A stretch of 64,000 nt of DNA, from positions 434,001-498,000 of the forward strand of contig CANMKS010000001.1 of assembly GCA_947498645.1 (NCBI GenBank). Direction: 5' to 3'. Positions within the stretch are counted from its first letter, which is position 1. Each line of letters opens with the position of its first letter. The notes under the pieces are model-generated. The model was not told where the DNA came from. It saw nothing but the letters and a program-made list of their open reading frames with translations, and ran no database searches. Below are positions 47,586 through 60,984 of this stretch, in pieces. The position numbers and the translations under genes are program-made. Source of the stretch: an uncultured Paracoccaceae bacterium (lineage in GTDB: Bacteria; Pseudomonadota; Alphaproteobacteria; Rhodobacterales; Rhodobacteraceae).

Positions 47586-50021
47586 ATGAAAACCAGAACC
47601 AAAGTCGTTGTCATTGGCGGGGGTATCGCAGGGTGTTCCACCCTTTATCACCTGACCGAGGAAGGCTGGACAGATGTTGTTCTGATCGAGCGGGATGAAC
47701 TGACATCGGGGACAACCTGGCACTCTGCCGCGCAAGTCACGAACTTTGGCATGAACCAGACGATGGTCGGGCTCAAATCCCACTCTATCCGGCTTTACAA
47801 GAAACTGCGCGATGATCCCGCTTATCCGGTTGGCTATCATCACGGTGATGGCGGCATACGGCTGGCCAATACCGAAGCGCAGATGCAAGGGTACCGGCAT
47901 TTCGCCTCGATGGCGCGTGGCATGGGTGTGGAATTTGAGGTGATCGACGCCGCAGAATGCGCCAAGCGGCACCCGCTGATCTCGACCGACAACCTGCTGG
48001 GCGGGTTGTGGGATGGCGAAGACGGCGACATTGACCCCGCGCAACTGTGTCAGGCGCTGGCATTTCATGCCCGCAAAGCCGGTGCCGAAGTCTATCGGCA
48101 CACGGCCGTCACGGGACTGACCCAGCGCGACGATGACACCTGGTTGGTAGAAACCGACAAGGGCAACATTGACGCTGATATTGTGGTCAACGCCTGCGGC
48201 TACCGGGTGAACGAAATGGGCGCATTGATGGGGGTACAACACCCCGTCGCATCAATGGAACACCAGTATTTCGTCACCGAAGATATCCCCGCGATCAAAG
48301 AGGCGGGGCACCGGATGCCGCTGCTGCGCTGCCCGATCTCGGATTACTATTGCCGGCAGGAAAAAGATGGTCTGCTGGTGGGTTTCTATGAACAAGGCTG
48401 CAAGACCTGGGGCATGGATGGGATCAGCCCCAGCTTTGCCAATGACCTTTGCCCCGACGATCTTGATCGGGTGATGGATGTGCTCGAAGGGGCCTTCGCC
48501 CGGATGCCCGCGCTGACAGAAGTGGGAATCAAACGTGTGGTCAACGGCCCCATCACCTATACGATTGATGGCGCGCCACTGGTCGGCCCGATCCCCGGCA
48601 AGCGTAACGCATTCTGCATTATTGGCCTGCGGGCTGGCATGGGCGAAGGTGGCGGGCACGGCTGGTTGCTGGCCCAGCAAATCGTCCATGGTGAGGCCTG
48701 CTATGACACGTGGTGCATTGATCCACGCCGGTTCACCGGCCATGCCAATGTTGAACTGACGGCGCTCAAAGCCATCGAGGACTACCAAAACGAATTCCGC
48801 TTCCACTTCCCGCATGAACACCGCCCCGCCGGGCGCCCGGCCAAGACCACACCCTTGACGCCCATCTTGGCTGCGGAAGGGGCTGAATTCACTGTCGTGA
48901 ACGGCTGGGAACGTGTGGACTACATCAAGCCTGCACCCGATTTTCAACCTACGCCCAGCTTCAATTTCGACGAAACTTTCGCTGTGATCGCCGCTGAAGT
49001 CCACAACGTGCAAACCAATGTGGGTCTGGCCGAAGTCAACGGTTTCAACCGGATCGAAATCACCGGTGCAGACAGGCACAGCTTTCTGGACCGACTGTTC
49101 TGCGGCAATGTCACCAGGCGCACAGGGCGCGTTGGGCTGGGATACCTGCTGAACCATCAGGGCATGGTGAAGGGCGAGGCAACCGTTGCCAATCTGCCTG
49201 CCAGCGACCGCGGACCAGCGCGTGTCTGGTATGGCTCTGCCGCGGCAAGCGAATATCACGACATGGATTGGTTGAACGCACAGTTGCGCGCGGATGAAGA
49301 CGTGCAGTTGCGCAGCCTGACCAATGACCAGACCATTCTGGTACTGGCGGGCCCAAAATCACGCGCGGTCTTGTCGGCCTGTGCGCGCGGCGACTGGTCA
49401 AAAGAGGCGTTTCCCTGGCTTAGTGTCCGCGAATGCACCATCGGCTTTGCGCCTGCCACAGTCATGGGTGTCAGTTTTTCGGGCGAGCTGGCCTACGAAA
49501 TCCACGTGCCAAACGCCGCGCTCTATGCGGCCTATCTTGCACTGCGCGAGGCGGGCAAGGCGCAGGGGCTGAAACTCTTCGGCGCGCGCGCTGTGGACGC
49601 GATGCGCATGGAGAAAGGGTTCCTGCATTGGAAGGCCGACCTGATTACAGAGCGCGACCCGTTCGAGACCGGATTGGCGCGGTTTGTGAACACTGCAAAA
49701 GACACGTTCATCGGCAAAGATGCGTTGCTGAAACGGATGGCGGATGGTCCTGCAAAACAGCTCGTGTCGCTTTGTGTTGAGGCGGATCATGCCCCCGCCC
49801 ACGGCGGTGCATCGCTGATGAAGGATGGAGCGGTGGTTGGCACAATCACCTCTGGCGATTGGGGGCATCGGGTGAACATGAACCTCGCCTATGCCTTCAT
49901 AGATCCAAAATTGGCCGACGTGGGGACAAGGCTACACCTGGATCTTTGCGGTGACTTGATCAACGTGGAAGTGATTGCACCGTCACCCTATGATCCCGAC
50001 TTCGCACGGATGCGATCCTAG
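47586..50021 (+). CDS. FAD-dependent oxidoreductase fused to GcvT-like domain (dimethylglycine/sarcosine dehydrogenase family)
   Basis: 811 aa; VVVIGGGIAGCSTLYHLTEEGWTDVVLIERDELTSGTTWHSAAQ; C-terminal FAPATVMGVSFSGELAYEIHVP...LFGARAVDAMRMEKGFLHWKADLITERDPFETGL. Confidence 0.93.
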   Translation: MKTRTKVVVIGGGIAGCSTLYHLTEEGWTDVVLIERDELTSGTTWHSAAQVTNFGMNQTMVGLKSHSIRLYKKLRDDPAYPVGYHHGDGGIRLANTEAQMQGYRHFASMARGMGVEFEVIDAAECAKRHPLISTDNLLGGLWDGEDGDIDPAQLCQALAFHARKAGAEVYRHTAVTGLTQRDDDTWLVETDKGNIDADIVVNACGYRVNEMGALMGVQHPVASMEHQYFVTEDIPAIKEAGHRMPLLRCPISDYYCRQEKDGLLVGFYEQGCKTWGMDGISPSFANDLCPDDLDRVMDVLEGAFARMPALTEVGIKRVVNGPITYTIDGAPLVGPIPGKRNAFCIIGLRAGMGEGGGHGWLLAQQIVHGEACYDTWCIDPRRFTGHANVELTALKAIEDYQNEFRFHFPHEHRPAGRPAKTTPLTPILAAEGAEFTVVNGWERVDYIKPAPDFQPTPSFNFDETFAVIAAEVHNVQTNVGLAEVNGFNRIEITGADRHSFLDRLFCGNVTRRTGRVGLGYLLNHQGMVKGEATVANLPASDRGPARVWYGSAAASEYHDMDWLNAQLRADEDVQLRSLTNDQTILVLAGPKSRAVLSACARGDWSKEAFPWLSVRECTIGFAPATVMGVSFSGELAYEIHVPNAALYAAYLALREAGKAQGLKLFGARAVDAMRMEKGFLHWKADLITERDPFETGLARFVNTAKDTFIGKDALLKRMADGPAKQLVSLCVEADHAPAHGGASLMKDGAVVGTITSGDWGHRVNMNLAYAFIDPKLADVGTRLHLDLCGDLINVEVIAPSPYDPDFARMRS

Positions 50022-50206
50022 AGCGGCGGCTGGATCACCGCGCGCCGGCCCAGCCTTAGATCATGATCTCAAGTCCCCAGAACTGGCTTATCTGCGCAGT
50101 GGGATCAGCATCAATCCTGTGGGTTTTCGTCCGTTTGCCCCTAAAGGCGCCATTCCCATCCACCGGCGGCCTCGAAACAAACCAGAGATTCAGAAGGGTC
50201 AAAACC

Positions 50207-53444
<3,238 letters not shown>

Positions 53445-53451
53445 ACCAAAG

Positions 53452-53478
53452 GGGCGCAGCCTTCCCAAGGCTGCGCCC
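53452..53478 (+). terminator. Strong hairpin after katG, candidate terminator (no U-tract)
   Basis: GGGCGCAGCCTT-CCC-AAGGCTGCGCCC, 12-bp perfect stem. Confidence 0.6.
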
Positions 53479-53516
53479 ATCCCCTACGCAGGACCTTCAC
53501 AGCATAGGTCGGCGGT

Positions 53517-54554
53517 ATGTACACCCAAACATTGATCATCGGCGGCGGCCTTAGCGGGTTGTCATTGGCCCACCAGCTGCAAAAGGCCGGGCACGACTAC
53601 CACCTTGTCGAAGCACGCGGTCGCTTGGGTGGGCGGATCAAATCGCTGATCGTGGATGATATCGCCGTTGATCTTGGGCCATCATGGATATGGCCGGGGC
53701 AAGATCGGGTTGCGGCACTTCTGTCTGAACTGGACCTTGGGGTATTTGAACAATGGTCCCAAGGCGCAAGCCTGTTGGAACAACCCAACGGTGAGGTCGT
53801 GCAAAACTCCGGCTTCATGTCGATGGCCGGGTCTCTGCGGGTCGCAGGCGGGACAACTGCGCTGACAGATGCACTGGTCGCCCAGCTTGACCCGTCGCGG
53901 ATATCGTTGAATGCTGCCGTGACCCAGATCAGCAGCGCACCAAATGTGATATTGGCGGATGGGCGGACCATCACGGCGGAACGGATCGTGCTGGCGGTGC
54001 CACCCCGGATCGCTGCCAATCTGACCTACACGCCCGCATTGGCCCAGATCAACATGCTGGGCCATATCCCGACCTGGATGGGCGCACATGCCAAATTCGT
54101 GGCCGTCTATGACACTCCTTTCTGGCGCGATGGGGGCCTGTCAGGTGACGCCAGCAGCAGGCGCGGACCGATGGTTGAGATCCACGACGCAAGCCCCGCG
54201 GATGACACTTATGGCGCGCTCTTTGGCTTTGTTGGGTTACCGGCACATGTTCGGGCCCAAGCGAAAGATCAGGTGCAAGACGCTGCTCTGGCGCAGCTCG
54301 CGAACCTCTTTGGTGAGGCCGCCGGCAAACCATTGTCCTATGTGTTGGAAGACTGGTCAACTGCGGCCTTCACCGCAACCGCAGCCGACGCCACGCCACC
54401 GCCGGGGCATCCGCCATACCTGATGCCCAAAGCACTGGCGCATGTCTGGGATGACAAACTCATCTTTGCGGTCACCGAAATGGCACCGGACAATGGTGGG
54501 CTGATCGAAGGGGCCTTGGCCGCAGCAGAACATGCGGCCAAGAAGATCCTGTAG
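53517..54554 (+). CDS. Flavin monoamine oxidase-like FAD-dependent oxidoreductase
   Basis: TLIIGGGLSGLSLAHQLQKAGHDYHLVEARGRLGGRIKS. Confidence 0.9.
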   Translation: MYTQTLIIGGGLSGLSLAHQLQKAGHDYHLVEARGRLGGRIKSLIVDDIAVDLGPSWIWPGQDRVAALLSELDLGVFEQWSQGASLLEQPNGEVVQNSGFMSMAGSLRVAGGTTALTDALVAQLDPSRISLNAAVTQISSAPNVILADGRTITAERIVLAVPPRIAANLTYTPALAQINMLGHIPTWMGAHAKFVAVYDTPFWRDGGLSGDASSRRGPMVEIHDASPADDTYGALFGFVGLPAHVRAQAKDQVQDAALAQLANLFGEAAGKPLSYVLEDWSTAAFTATAADATPPPGHPPYLMPKALAHVWDDKLIFAVTEMAPDNGGLIEGALAAAEHAAKKIL

Positions 54555-54560
54555 CCCGAC

Positions 54561-57500
54561 CTATTCTGCCGGAACCAACTGCGGCCCGGCTTCAAATCGC
54601 TTCGCACGCCGCTCTCCCAGCATCAGCATCGCGGGGGTGACCAGCAAGGTCAGGACCGTGGCAAAAATCAACCCACCCGCAATCGCACTGGACAGTTCGG
54701 TCCACCATTGTGTGGACGGGGCACCATAGATGATTTCACGGGTGAAGAAGTTGATGTTCAGACCAATCACCATCGGCATCAGGCCCAGCGCGGTCGTGAC
54801 CGAGGTCAGCACAACAGGACGCAAGCGCTGCGCACCGGTGCGCAAGGCGGCCTCAAGCGAGGACAGCCCCTGCGCCTTGAGCTGGTTGAACGTGTCGATC
54901 AGCACGATGTTGTTGTTCACCACAATACCCGCCAAGGCGATCACACCAATGCCGCCCATCACCACACCAAAGGGCCGACCGGTGATCATCAGGCCCAGCA
55001 GAACACCCGCAATCGAAAAGATGATTGCGGACATGACGATAAAGGCCTGCCAGAAACTGTTGAACTGGGTCAAAAGGATCAGAAACATCAGCCCGATGGC
55101 CGATAGGAATGCGCCCACAAGAAAGGTCATCGCATCGGCCTGTTCTTCGGCCTCACCACCAAAGGCGACGCTGACACTGCCTGGCAGATCAAGCGTTTCG
55201 ATGGCGGCCTGCAAGGCGATGGTCTGATCATTGGCCAGCACGTCGCTTGTCACGTCGGCCGAGATCGTGATGACACGCGCCTGATCAATCCGGGTGATCA
55301 CACCGCTTTGCGGGGCCGGGCTGAAAGAGACGAAATTCGAAATCGGCACAAGACCCGCATTCGTGGGTACGCGCAGCGATTCCAGTTCGGCCAATGTGCG
55401 GTCTACGGCTGGGAAGCGGACAACAATATCAACCTCGCCATCGCCGTCTTCGGGGCGATAGTCGGCCACGACAATGCCACTGGTCAGCAGTTGCACCGCC
55501 TGCCCCAAAAGCGCGACGCTGGCCCCGCTGCGCGCGGCCTCCGAGCGGTCAACGGTGATCTGCCATTCCACACCGGGGTTCGGACAGGATTCGACCACAT
55601 CAATAAAGCCGCCCATCTGCTCCATCTTGGCGATGATGGTCCGCACGGCGGCTTCCTGTTCGGCCTGAATAGTGCCCAGAACCTCAAGATTGATCGGTTT
55701 ACCGCCACCGGGGCCGCCCGAATCCGTCTGCACCTGCACGTCAATGCCGGGGATTTCAGCCATGTCAGCACGGATATCCTCGGCAATTTGTGCCACCGGG
55801 CGGCGGGTATCCCATTCTGCCAGTTCCAGCTGCAACGACCCGATCACATCACCACCATTGTTAGAGCTGCCCGAGCGGGCATAGACGCTGGCGATTTCGT
55901 CGTAGTCAACCAAACGCGCCTCGACCTGACGGACCAGTGCGTCCTGCTCATAGACCGAGAAATTGTCCTTTGCCCGAACCTCGACCTGCGCATAATCGGG
56001 TTCGACATCAGGAAAGAACGTCAAACCATTGCCAAAGCTGCCATAAGCAACAAAAGAGGCCACGAGCGCCATCATGGCAAAACTCAATGTGGTCCAGGGG
56101 CGCAAGAGCGACCATTGCAGCACCCGCACGTAACCCCCCATAAACCCGGTCATATCGCGCGGATCACCCTTTTCAGCCGCATAAAGCTGCGCTTTCGCCT
56201 TGGCCGATTGTGCTTGGCGTTTGCCGATCAACCCACCCATGACGGGGATAAAGATCAGCGCCATGAACAGCGACGCAGCAAGCGTAAAGATGACCGTGAT
56301 CGGCAGGAACTTCATGAATTCGCCGACCACACCGGTCCAGAACAACAGCGGAAAGAACACGCAAAGCGTGGTCGCAGTCGAGGCGATAATCGGCCAGGCC
56401 ATACGTTTGGCTGCTTTGGCATAGGCCACCTTTGGTGCGTCGCCCTCGTGCAAATACCGGTCCGCAAGTTCGACCGTGACGATGGCACCATCCACCAGCA
56501 TCCCGACAACAAGGATCAGAGAAAACAGAACCACGATATTCATCGTGAAACCCATGAAATAGAGGCCCGCAACACCGGTCAGAAACGCGCCGGGAATAGC
56601 CAGCCCCACCAGCAGGGAAGAGCGCAGACCAAGCGCATAAACGACCACGATCATCACCAGAATGATGGCCGCAATCACATTGGCCTCAAGATCGCTGAGC
56701 ATTGATTGGACCTGCTCGCTTTCATCAAGGGTATAGCGGACCTGCACACTTTCAGGCCAATCGGCCTGTGCGCGTTCAATGACCGCTCGGACCTCATCCA
56801 CGGTCTCAATGATGTTTGCGCCCACACGTTTCTTGATTTCTAGGGCCAGTGCGGGCTGGCCGTCGATGCGGGCAAAGCCGGTGGGGTCTTTGAATGTGCG
56901 CCGGATCGTCGCCACATCGGCAAAGGTCACAACGGTCTGCCCGCGCACCAGAATGGGCAGTTCCATCACATCTTCAAGGTTCTCGATCAGGCCCGGCACC
57001 TTCAAGACAAGGCGACCCGCTTCGCTCTCAATCGCGCCGGCGGCAATCAACTGGTTGTTGCTGGTGATCGAGCCGATCAGCTCATCAAAGGAAATGTTGT
57101 AGGTCTCGAACACGGTTGGGTCGATTAGGACCTCCAACAGTTCGGTCCGCTTACCGCCGACATCGACCTCAAGCACACCGCTGAGCGATTCGATGTCGTC
57201 GCGCAGGTCTTCGGCCAGGGCATTCAGCGTGCGTTCCGGAACCGGGCCTGACAGGATGGCAGTCATGATCGGGAACAGGGCCGTGTTGATTTCCGTCACC
57301 GTGATGCTGGCATCCGAAGGCAATTCGCTTTCGGCCTTGTCCGCAGCCTCGCGAACCTTGTCCAATGCGGCATCGGAATCGAACCCCGGTTCAAACTCCA
57401 GTTGCACGCTGGCGTGGCCTTCGCTGGCCGTGGCCGTCATCGACTTCAATCCGGTGAGCGAAGCAAATTCAGCCTCCATCGGGCCAACAAGCACGTCCTC

Positions 57501-57680
57501 GGAATCCTCGGGCGAGATGCCATCAATCGAGGTGGAAACATAAGCCACCGGAATCGGGATTTCGGGGTTACTTTCCTTGGGGATAGCACTGTAGGACAGC
57601 GCGCCGATGGCCAGCAGGAAGAACAGAACCAATTGCACGACCTTGCTGCGGCTGAAGGCCGCATCGATCAGACCAATCAT
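54561..57680 (-). CDS. RND efflux transporter permease (AcrB/MdtC-like)
   Basis: 1039 aa, 12TM RND layout; GDAPKVAYAKAAKRMAWPIIASTATTLCVFFPLLFW; GVVMGGIGVIALAGIVVNNNIVLIDTFNQL. Confidence 0.96.
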   Translation of the reverse strand: MIGLIDAAFSRSKVVQLVLFFLLAIGALSYSAIPKESNPEIPIPVAYVSTSIDGISPEDSEDVLVGPMEAEFASLTGLKSMTATASEGHASVQLEFEPGFDSDAALDKVREAADKAESELPSDASITVTEINTALFPIMTAILSGPVPERTLNALAEDLRDDIESLSGVLEVDVGGKRTELLEVLIDPTVFETYNISFDELIGSITSNNQLIAAGAIESEAGRLVLKVPGLIENLEDVMELPILVRGQTVVTFADVATIRRTFKDPTGFARIDGQPALALEIKKRVGANIIETVDEVRAVIERAQADWPESVQVRYTLDESEQVQSMLSDLEANVIAAIILVMIVVVYALGLRSSLLVGLAIPGAFLTGVAGLYFMGFTMNIVVLFSLILVVGMLVDGAIVTVELADRYLHEGDAPKVAYAKAAKRMAWPIIASTATTLCVFFPLLFWTGVVGEFMKFLPITVIFTLAASLFMALIFIPVMGGLIGKRQAQSAKAKAQLYAAEKGDPRDMTGFMGGYVRVLQWSLLRPWTTLSFAMMALVASFVAYGSFGNGLTFFPDVEPDYAQVEVRAKDNFSVYEQDALVRQVEARLVDYDEIASVYARSGSSNNGGDVIGSLQLELAEWDTRRPVAQIAEDIRADMAEIPGIDVQVQTDSGGPGGGKPINLEVLGTIQAEQEAAVRTIIAKMEQMGGFIDVVESCPNPGVEWQITVDRSEAARSGASVALLGQAVQLLTSGIVVADYRPEDGDGEVDIVVRFPAVDRTLAELESLRVPTNAGLVPISNFVSFSPAPQSGVITRIDQARVITISADVTSDVLANDQTIALQAAIETLDLPGSVSVAFGGEAEEQADAMTFLVGAFLSAIGLMFLILLTQFNSFWQAFIVMSAIIFSIAGVLLGLMITGRPFGVVMGGIGVIALAGIVVNNNIVLIDTFNQLKAQGLSSLEAALRTGAQRLRPVVLTSVTTALGLMPMVIGLNINFFTREIIYGAPSTQWWTELSSAIAGGLIFATVLTLLVTPAMLMLGERRAKRFEAGPQLVPAE

Positions 57681-58822
57681 TGTGACACTCCCGCAGTTTG
57701 CGATGCCTCCACCAGGCGTGGTTCAACCACATCACCGGCACCGACAAAGCCCTGACCGACGGTGATGATATCTGCCTCTTCCGGCAGGCCGGTAACCCAG
57801 ACACCATCCGTTTGGGCGCGCACGATCGACACCGGGGCAAAGGCCACGGTGTTGTCGCTCTCAACGGTTTTGATGCCAAGCGCACCATCTGTGCCCAGCG
57901 ACAGGATCGCGGGCGAGATAAAATGCCCCCGCGCCATGCCCGTTGGCAGGACGATGCGCGCGCTCAGACCCGCAGGCATCACGCTGTCAGGATTATCGAC
58001 CGTGACCTCAACGCGAAACGTCCGGGTTTGCTGATCAGCATTGGCCCCAATGAAGCTCACCGCGCCATTGCGTTCTTCGCCCGTGATAAACTGCACTTGG
58101 GCCATCTGTCCGATATCAATGCGGGACAGTGCCTGCTGCGGCACCTGAATAACCACGGTCAACGGATCATTGTCCAGAACTTCGGCTACAACGTCACCCG
58201 CATCAACAAATTCACCCTCATCAAGGGTCATATCGTTGAGGCGCCCTGCGAATGGGGCACGCACGATGGTATTGTCCAGCTGTTGCTCTGCCGCCGAAAC
58301 AGCAGCATCGGCCGCGGCTTTCGCGGCGCGTGATTGGCTCACGCGGTCTTCGGTTGCTATGCCGCGTGCCTGCAAGGCAAGGGCATTGTTCAGATCACGG
58401 GTCGCCTGTTCTTGCTGTGCCAGGGCCTGTGTCAACTGGGCCTGGATCGTTTCTGCGTCGATGCGGCCAATCTCCTGGCCAGCCGTCACCAGATCACCAC
58501 GGGCCACGAGGACGGATTTGACCTGCCCGGTGGCTTCGGCCTGAATACCGCTGGCGCGGTCCGGTTCTGATTGGCCTTCGGCGCTTAGCACCAAGGGCAC
58601 ATCCTTGGCTTGCGACGGCAAAACGGCAACCGCAATTGCGCGCTTGGGCGGTGCCTCTGGTGCTGTGACCTCGGCATCAGCGGTGGGAATGATGTACCCG
58701 CTGCCCATCCAGCCGACCAGTATCAGGGCCAGCAAAACCGCAAGCCATTTTGAGCGCCCAGCGCCCTTGTCATTTTGAAATGTCAGTTTCCCCGTCAAAT
58801 TCGGGGCTGTATCAGATGCCAT
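57677..58822 (-). CDS. RND efflux periplasmic adaptor subunit (MFP/HlyD)
   Basis: GQSEPDRASGIQAEATGQVKSVLVARGDLVTAGQEIGRID; TIVRAPFAGRLNDMTLDEGEFVDAGDVVAEV; overlaps RND start by 4 nt. Confidence 0.93.
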   Translation of the reverse strand: MASDTAPNLTGKLTFQNDKGAGRSKWLAVLLALILVGWMGSGYIIPTADAEVTAPEAPPKRAIAVAVLPSQAKDVPLVLSAEGQSEPDRASGIQAEATGQVKSVLVARGDLVTAGQEIGRIDAETIQAQLTQALAQQEQATRDLNNALALQARGIATEDRVSQSRAAKAAADAAVSAAEQQLDNTIVRAPFAGRLNDMTLDEGEFVDAGDVVAEVLDNDPLTVVIQVPQQALSRIDIGQMAQVQFITGEERNGAVSFIGANADQQTRTFRVEVTVDNPDSVMPAGLSARIVLPTGMARGHFISPAILSLGTDGALGIKTVESDNTVAFAPVSIVRAQTDGVWVTGLPEEADIITVGQGFVGAGDVVEPRLVEASQTAGVSQ

Positions 58823-58998
58823 TGGCTTATCCCTCGATCGTCATCGCGGAGACACGCCGGTCAAATCCGCAGACAGAATTCAATGAGAGATAGTTATGGT
58901 CAGTTTGTCGCAGTTACCAGAGAGCAGGCCAGAATAAGTCGACAAATAGATGAGGATCACAGCCAGATAACGGCGGCGATCCTCTTTCTGCGCCCTGC

Positions 58999-59679
58999 TT
59001 AGCCCGCGTCAGGCAAGGTAAATTCCACCCGGCGGTTCTGGGCGCGACCGTCGGGGTTGTCGGCGCCATCCTCGGTCAGGTTGGGTGCAATCGGATCGTT
59101 TTCACCAACGCCACGCGCGGTCACGACGTCGGCCGACAAATCGGTATTGGCAACCAGCCAATCGCGCACCGCGTCCGCACGCCGCTGCCCCAGGGCTTCG
59201 TTATAGGCTTCATCACCGATGGCATCGGTATGGCCCGTGATCTCAATGGCGGTCACACCGTCCAGCTTGTCAGCCACGCCGCGCAATGTCTCAAGTGCGC
59301 TGGCTTCCAGTGAAGCATCGCCAAAGCTGAACAGCACATCCGAGAGCATGACCATTGCATCAACATCACCGTCTTCATTGGTCGAGACTTCCAGATTGGG
59401 GTCTGAGGCGGCGATTTCTTCCAGGTTGGGCACCTCTTCTGCCATCACCTCATCGGCCGTTGTCTCATCTTCCACCATCTCCTCTTCCATGGCATCTCCC
59501 GCGATGGTTTCCTCTGCCATAGTGTCCTCGGCCGTGGCACCTTCGGTCATCGTGTCCTCGGCCATCTCTTCGATCAGTTCTTCGGTCATGGGCTCCGCAT
59601 CAGAGGTGTCTTGCTGGGCAAAGGCCGGGCCTGAGGCGGCGGCAAGAAAGCAAAGCAGGGTCAAGGTTGATGTGCGCAT
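58999..59679 (-). CDS. OmpA-family protein with acidic low-complexity linker
   Basis: Signal peptide; acidic MTEELIEEMAEDTMTEGATAEDTMAEETIAGDAMEEEMVEDETTADEVMAEEV; C-terminal ITGHTDAIGDEAYNEALGQRRADAVRDWLV...NRRVEFTLP. Confidence 0.9.
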   Translation of the reverse strand: MRTSTLTLLCFLAAASGPAFAQQDTSDAEPMTEELIEEMAEDTMTEGATAEDTMAEETIAGDAMEEEMVEDETTADEVMAEEVPNLEEIAASDPNLEVSTNEDGDVDAMVMLSDVLFSFGDASLEASALETLRGVADKLDGVTAIEITGHTDAIGDEAYNEALGQRRADAVRDWLVANTDLSADVVTARGVGENDPIAPNLTEDGADNPDGRAQNRRVEFTLPDAG

Positions 59680-59838
59680 TTTGGGGTCTCCGTCATTAAA
59701 TCTGTGTTGCGCCCAGCTATGCCAATTGCCCGCTCGCAGTAAAATGAACCCTCATCATATCGGCGTCAGGAATTGTTGCAGTCCATTCTGGACATTCCAC
59801 CACCCGCTATGCCCAAAATGATGCCGAAGGAGACGCCC

Positions 59839-60240
59839 ATGCCCAAGCTCACCACATCTGCCGCCGCCCTCGTCGCCGCAGCGCGCGCGAAAATCGAGGA
59901 GGTGGACACCGCAGACGCCATTGCGATGCTGGATGATCCGCGCGTCACCTTCGTGGACCTACGCGATATCCGCGAGCGGCAGCGCAGTGGCGCGATTCCC
60001 GGCAGCTTTCATTGCCCGCGCGGCATGGCGGAATTCTGGGTTGATCCGGAAAGCCCCTATTTCAAAGACATCTTTGGCGAGGACCGCAGGTTCATCTTTC
60101 ACTGCGCCTCGGGCTGGCGGTCCGCGTTGACGGTCGCAACGCTGAACAACATGGGCTTTCCGGCAGCGCACCTCAAGGACGGCTTTGGCAGCTGGGCCAA
60201 GGCAGGCGGGCCCATCGACAGCCCCGATAAATCCTCCTAA
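59839..60240 (+). CDS. Rhodanese-like domain protein
   Basis: DDPRVTFVDLRDIRERQRSGAIPGSFHCPRGMAEFWVDPESPYFKDIFGEDRRFIFHCASGWRSALTVATLNNMGF. Confidence 0.88.
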   Translation: MPKLTTSAAALVAAARAKIEEVDTADAIAMLDDPRVTFVDLRDIRERQRSGAIPGSFHCPRGMAEFWVDPESPYFKDIFGEDRRFIFHCASGWRSALTVATLNNMGFPAAHLKDGFGSWAKAGGPIDSPDKSS

Positions 60241-60249
60241 ACCGCGCTG

Positions 60250-60984
60250 ATGACCGATACCCTGCAAGACCCGGAGATTTGCCCACTTGGCGTGGACGGG
60301 GTGCTTGTGCGCTTCGCCCAAAGCCTCAGCGATACCGCCAACGCACGCGCCCTGAACTTTCGCGACCAGGCCGAGGCGGCGGCCATCACCGGAGTGACAG
60401 AGGTTGCATCGTCGCTGGTATCGGTGCGCATCGGTTTCGATCCATCAGCAACCGACCGGAAAACCGTCACAGCGGCCATTCGCCTGTTGCTATCGGAACC
60501 ATCATCGGGCGACGCCACGGCCCGGCGGCTTTGGCACATTCCGGCCTGCTTCAGCGCCGATCACGCCCCGCAACTGACCGAAGCCGCCGAATTGGCGGGA
60601 TGTAGGGTGGACGACGCGATCACACAAATCACCAGCCAACAGGTCCGGGTGATAGCCATCGGGTTTGCACCGGGACAGCCTTACCTTGGGTTGCTGCCTG
60701 AGCATTGGAACATTCCGCGCCAATCCGCGCTGACCGACATGCTGCCCCGCGGCGCGCTGATCTGTGCGGTGCGTCAGTTGATCATCTGGGCGGCAGAGGC
60801 CCCCACCGGCTGGCGGCACATCGGGCAAACGGCGTTCCGGGTCTACCTGCCCGACACCGACCGGCCCTTTGCCTTCCAGCCGGGGGATGCGGTGCAATTC
60901 GCTGCTGTCTCAGACACCGATTTCGCTGCAATCCGCAACGACCCCGCAACCAACGGCGGTGCCAGATGCGAGGTGTTGCGCTGA
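60250..60984 (+). CDS. pxpB: 5-oxoprolinase subunit PxpB
   Basis: IAIGFAPGQPYLGLLPEHWNIPRQ; GWRHIGQTAFRVYLPDTDRPFAFQPGDAVQF; followed by pxpC and pxpA. Confidence 0.9.
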   Translation: MTDTLQDPEICPLGVDGVLVRFAQSLSDTANARALNFRDQAEAAAITGVTEVASSLVSVRIGFDPSATDRKTVTAAIRLLLSEPSSGDATARRLWHIPACFSADHAPQLTEAAELAGCRVDDAITQITSQQVRVIAIGFAPGQPYLGLLPEHWNIPRQSALTDMLPRGALICAVRQLIIWAAEAPTGWRHIGQTAFRVYLPDTDRPFAFQPGDAVQFAAVSDTDFAAIRNDPATNGGARCEVLR

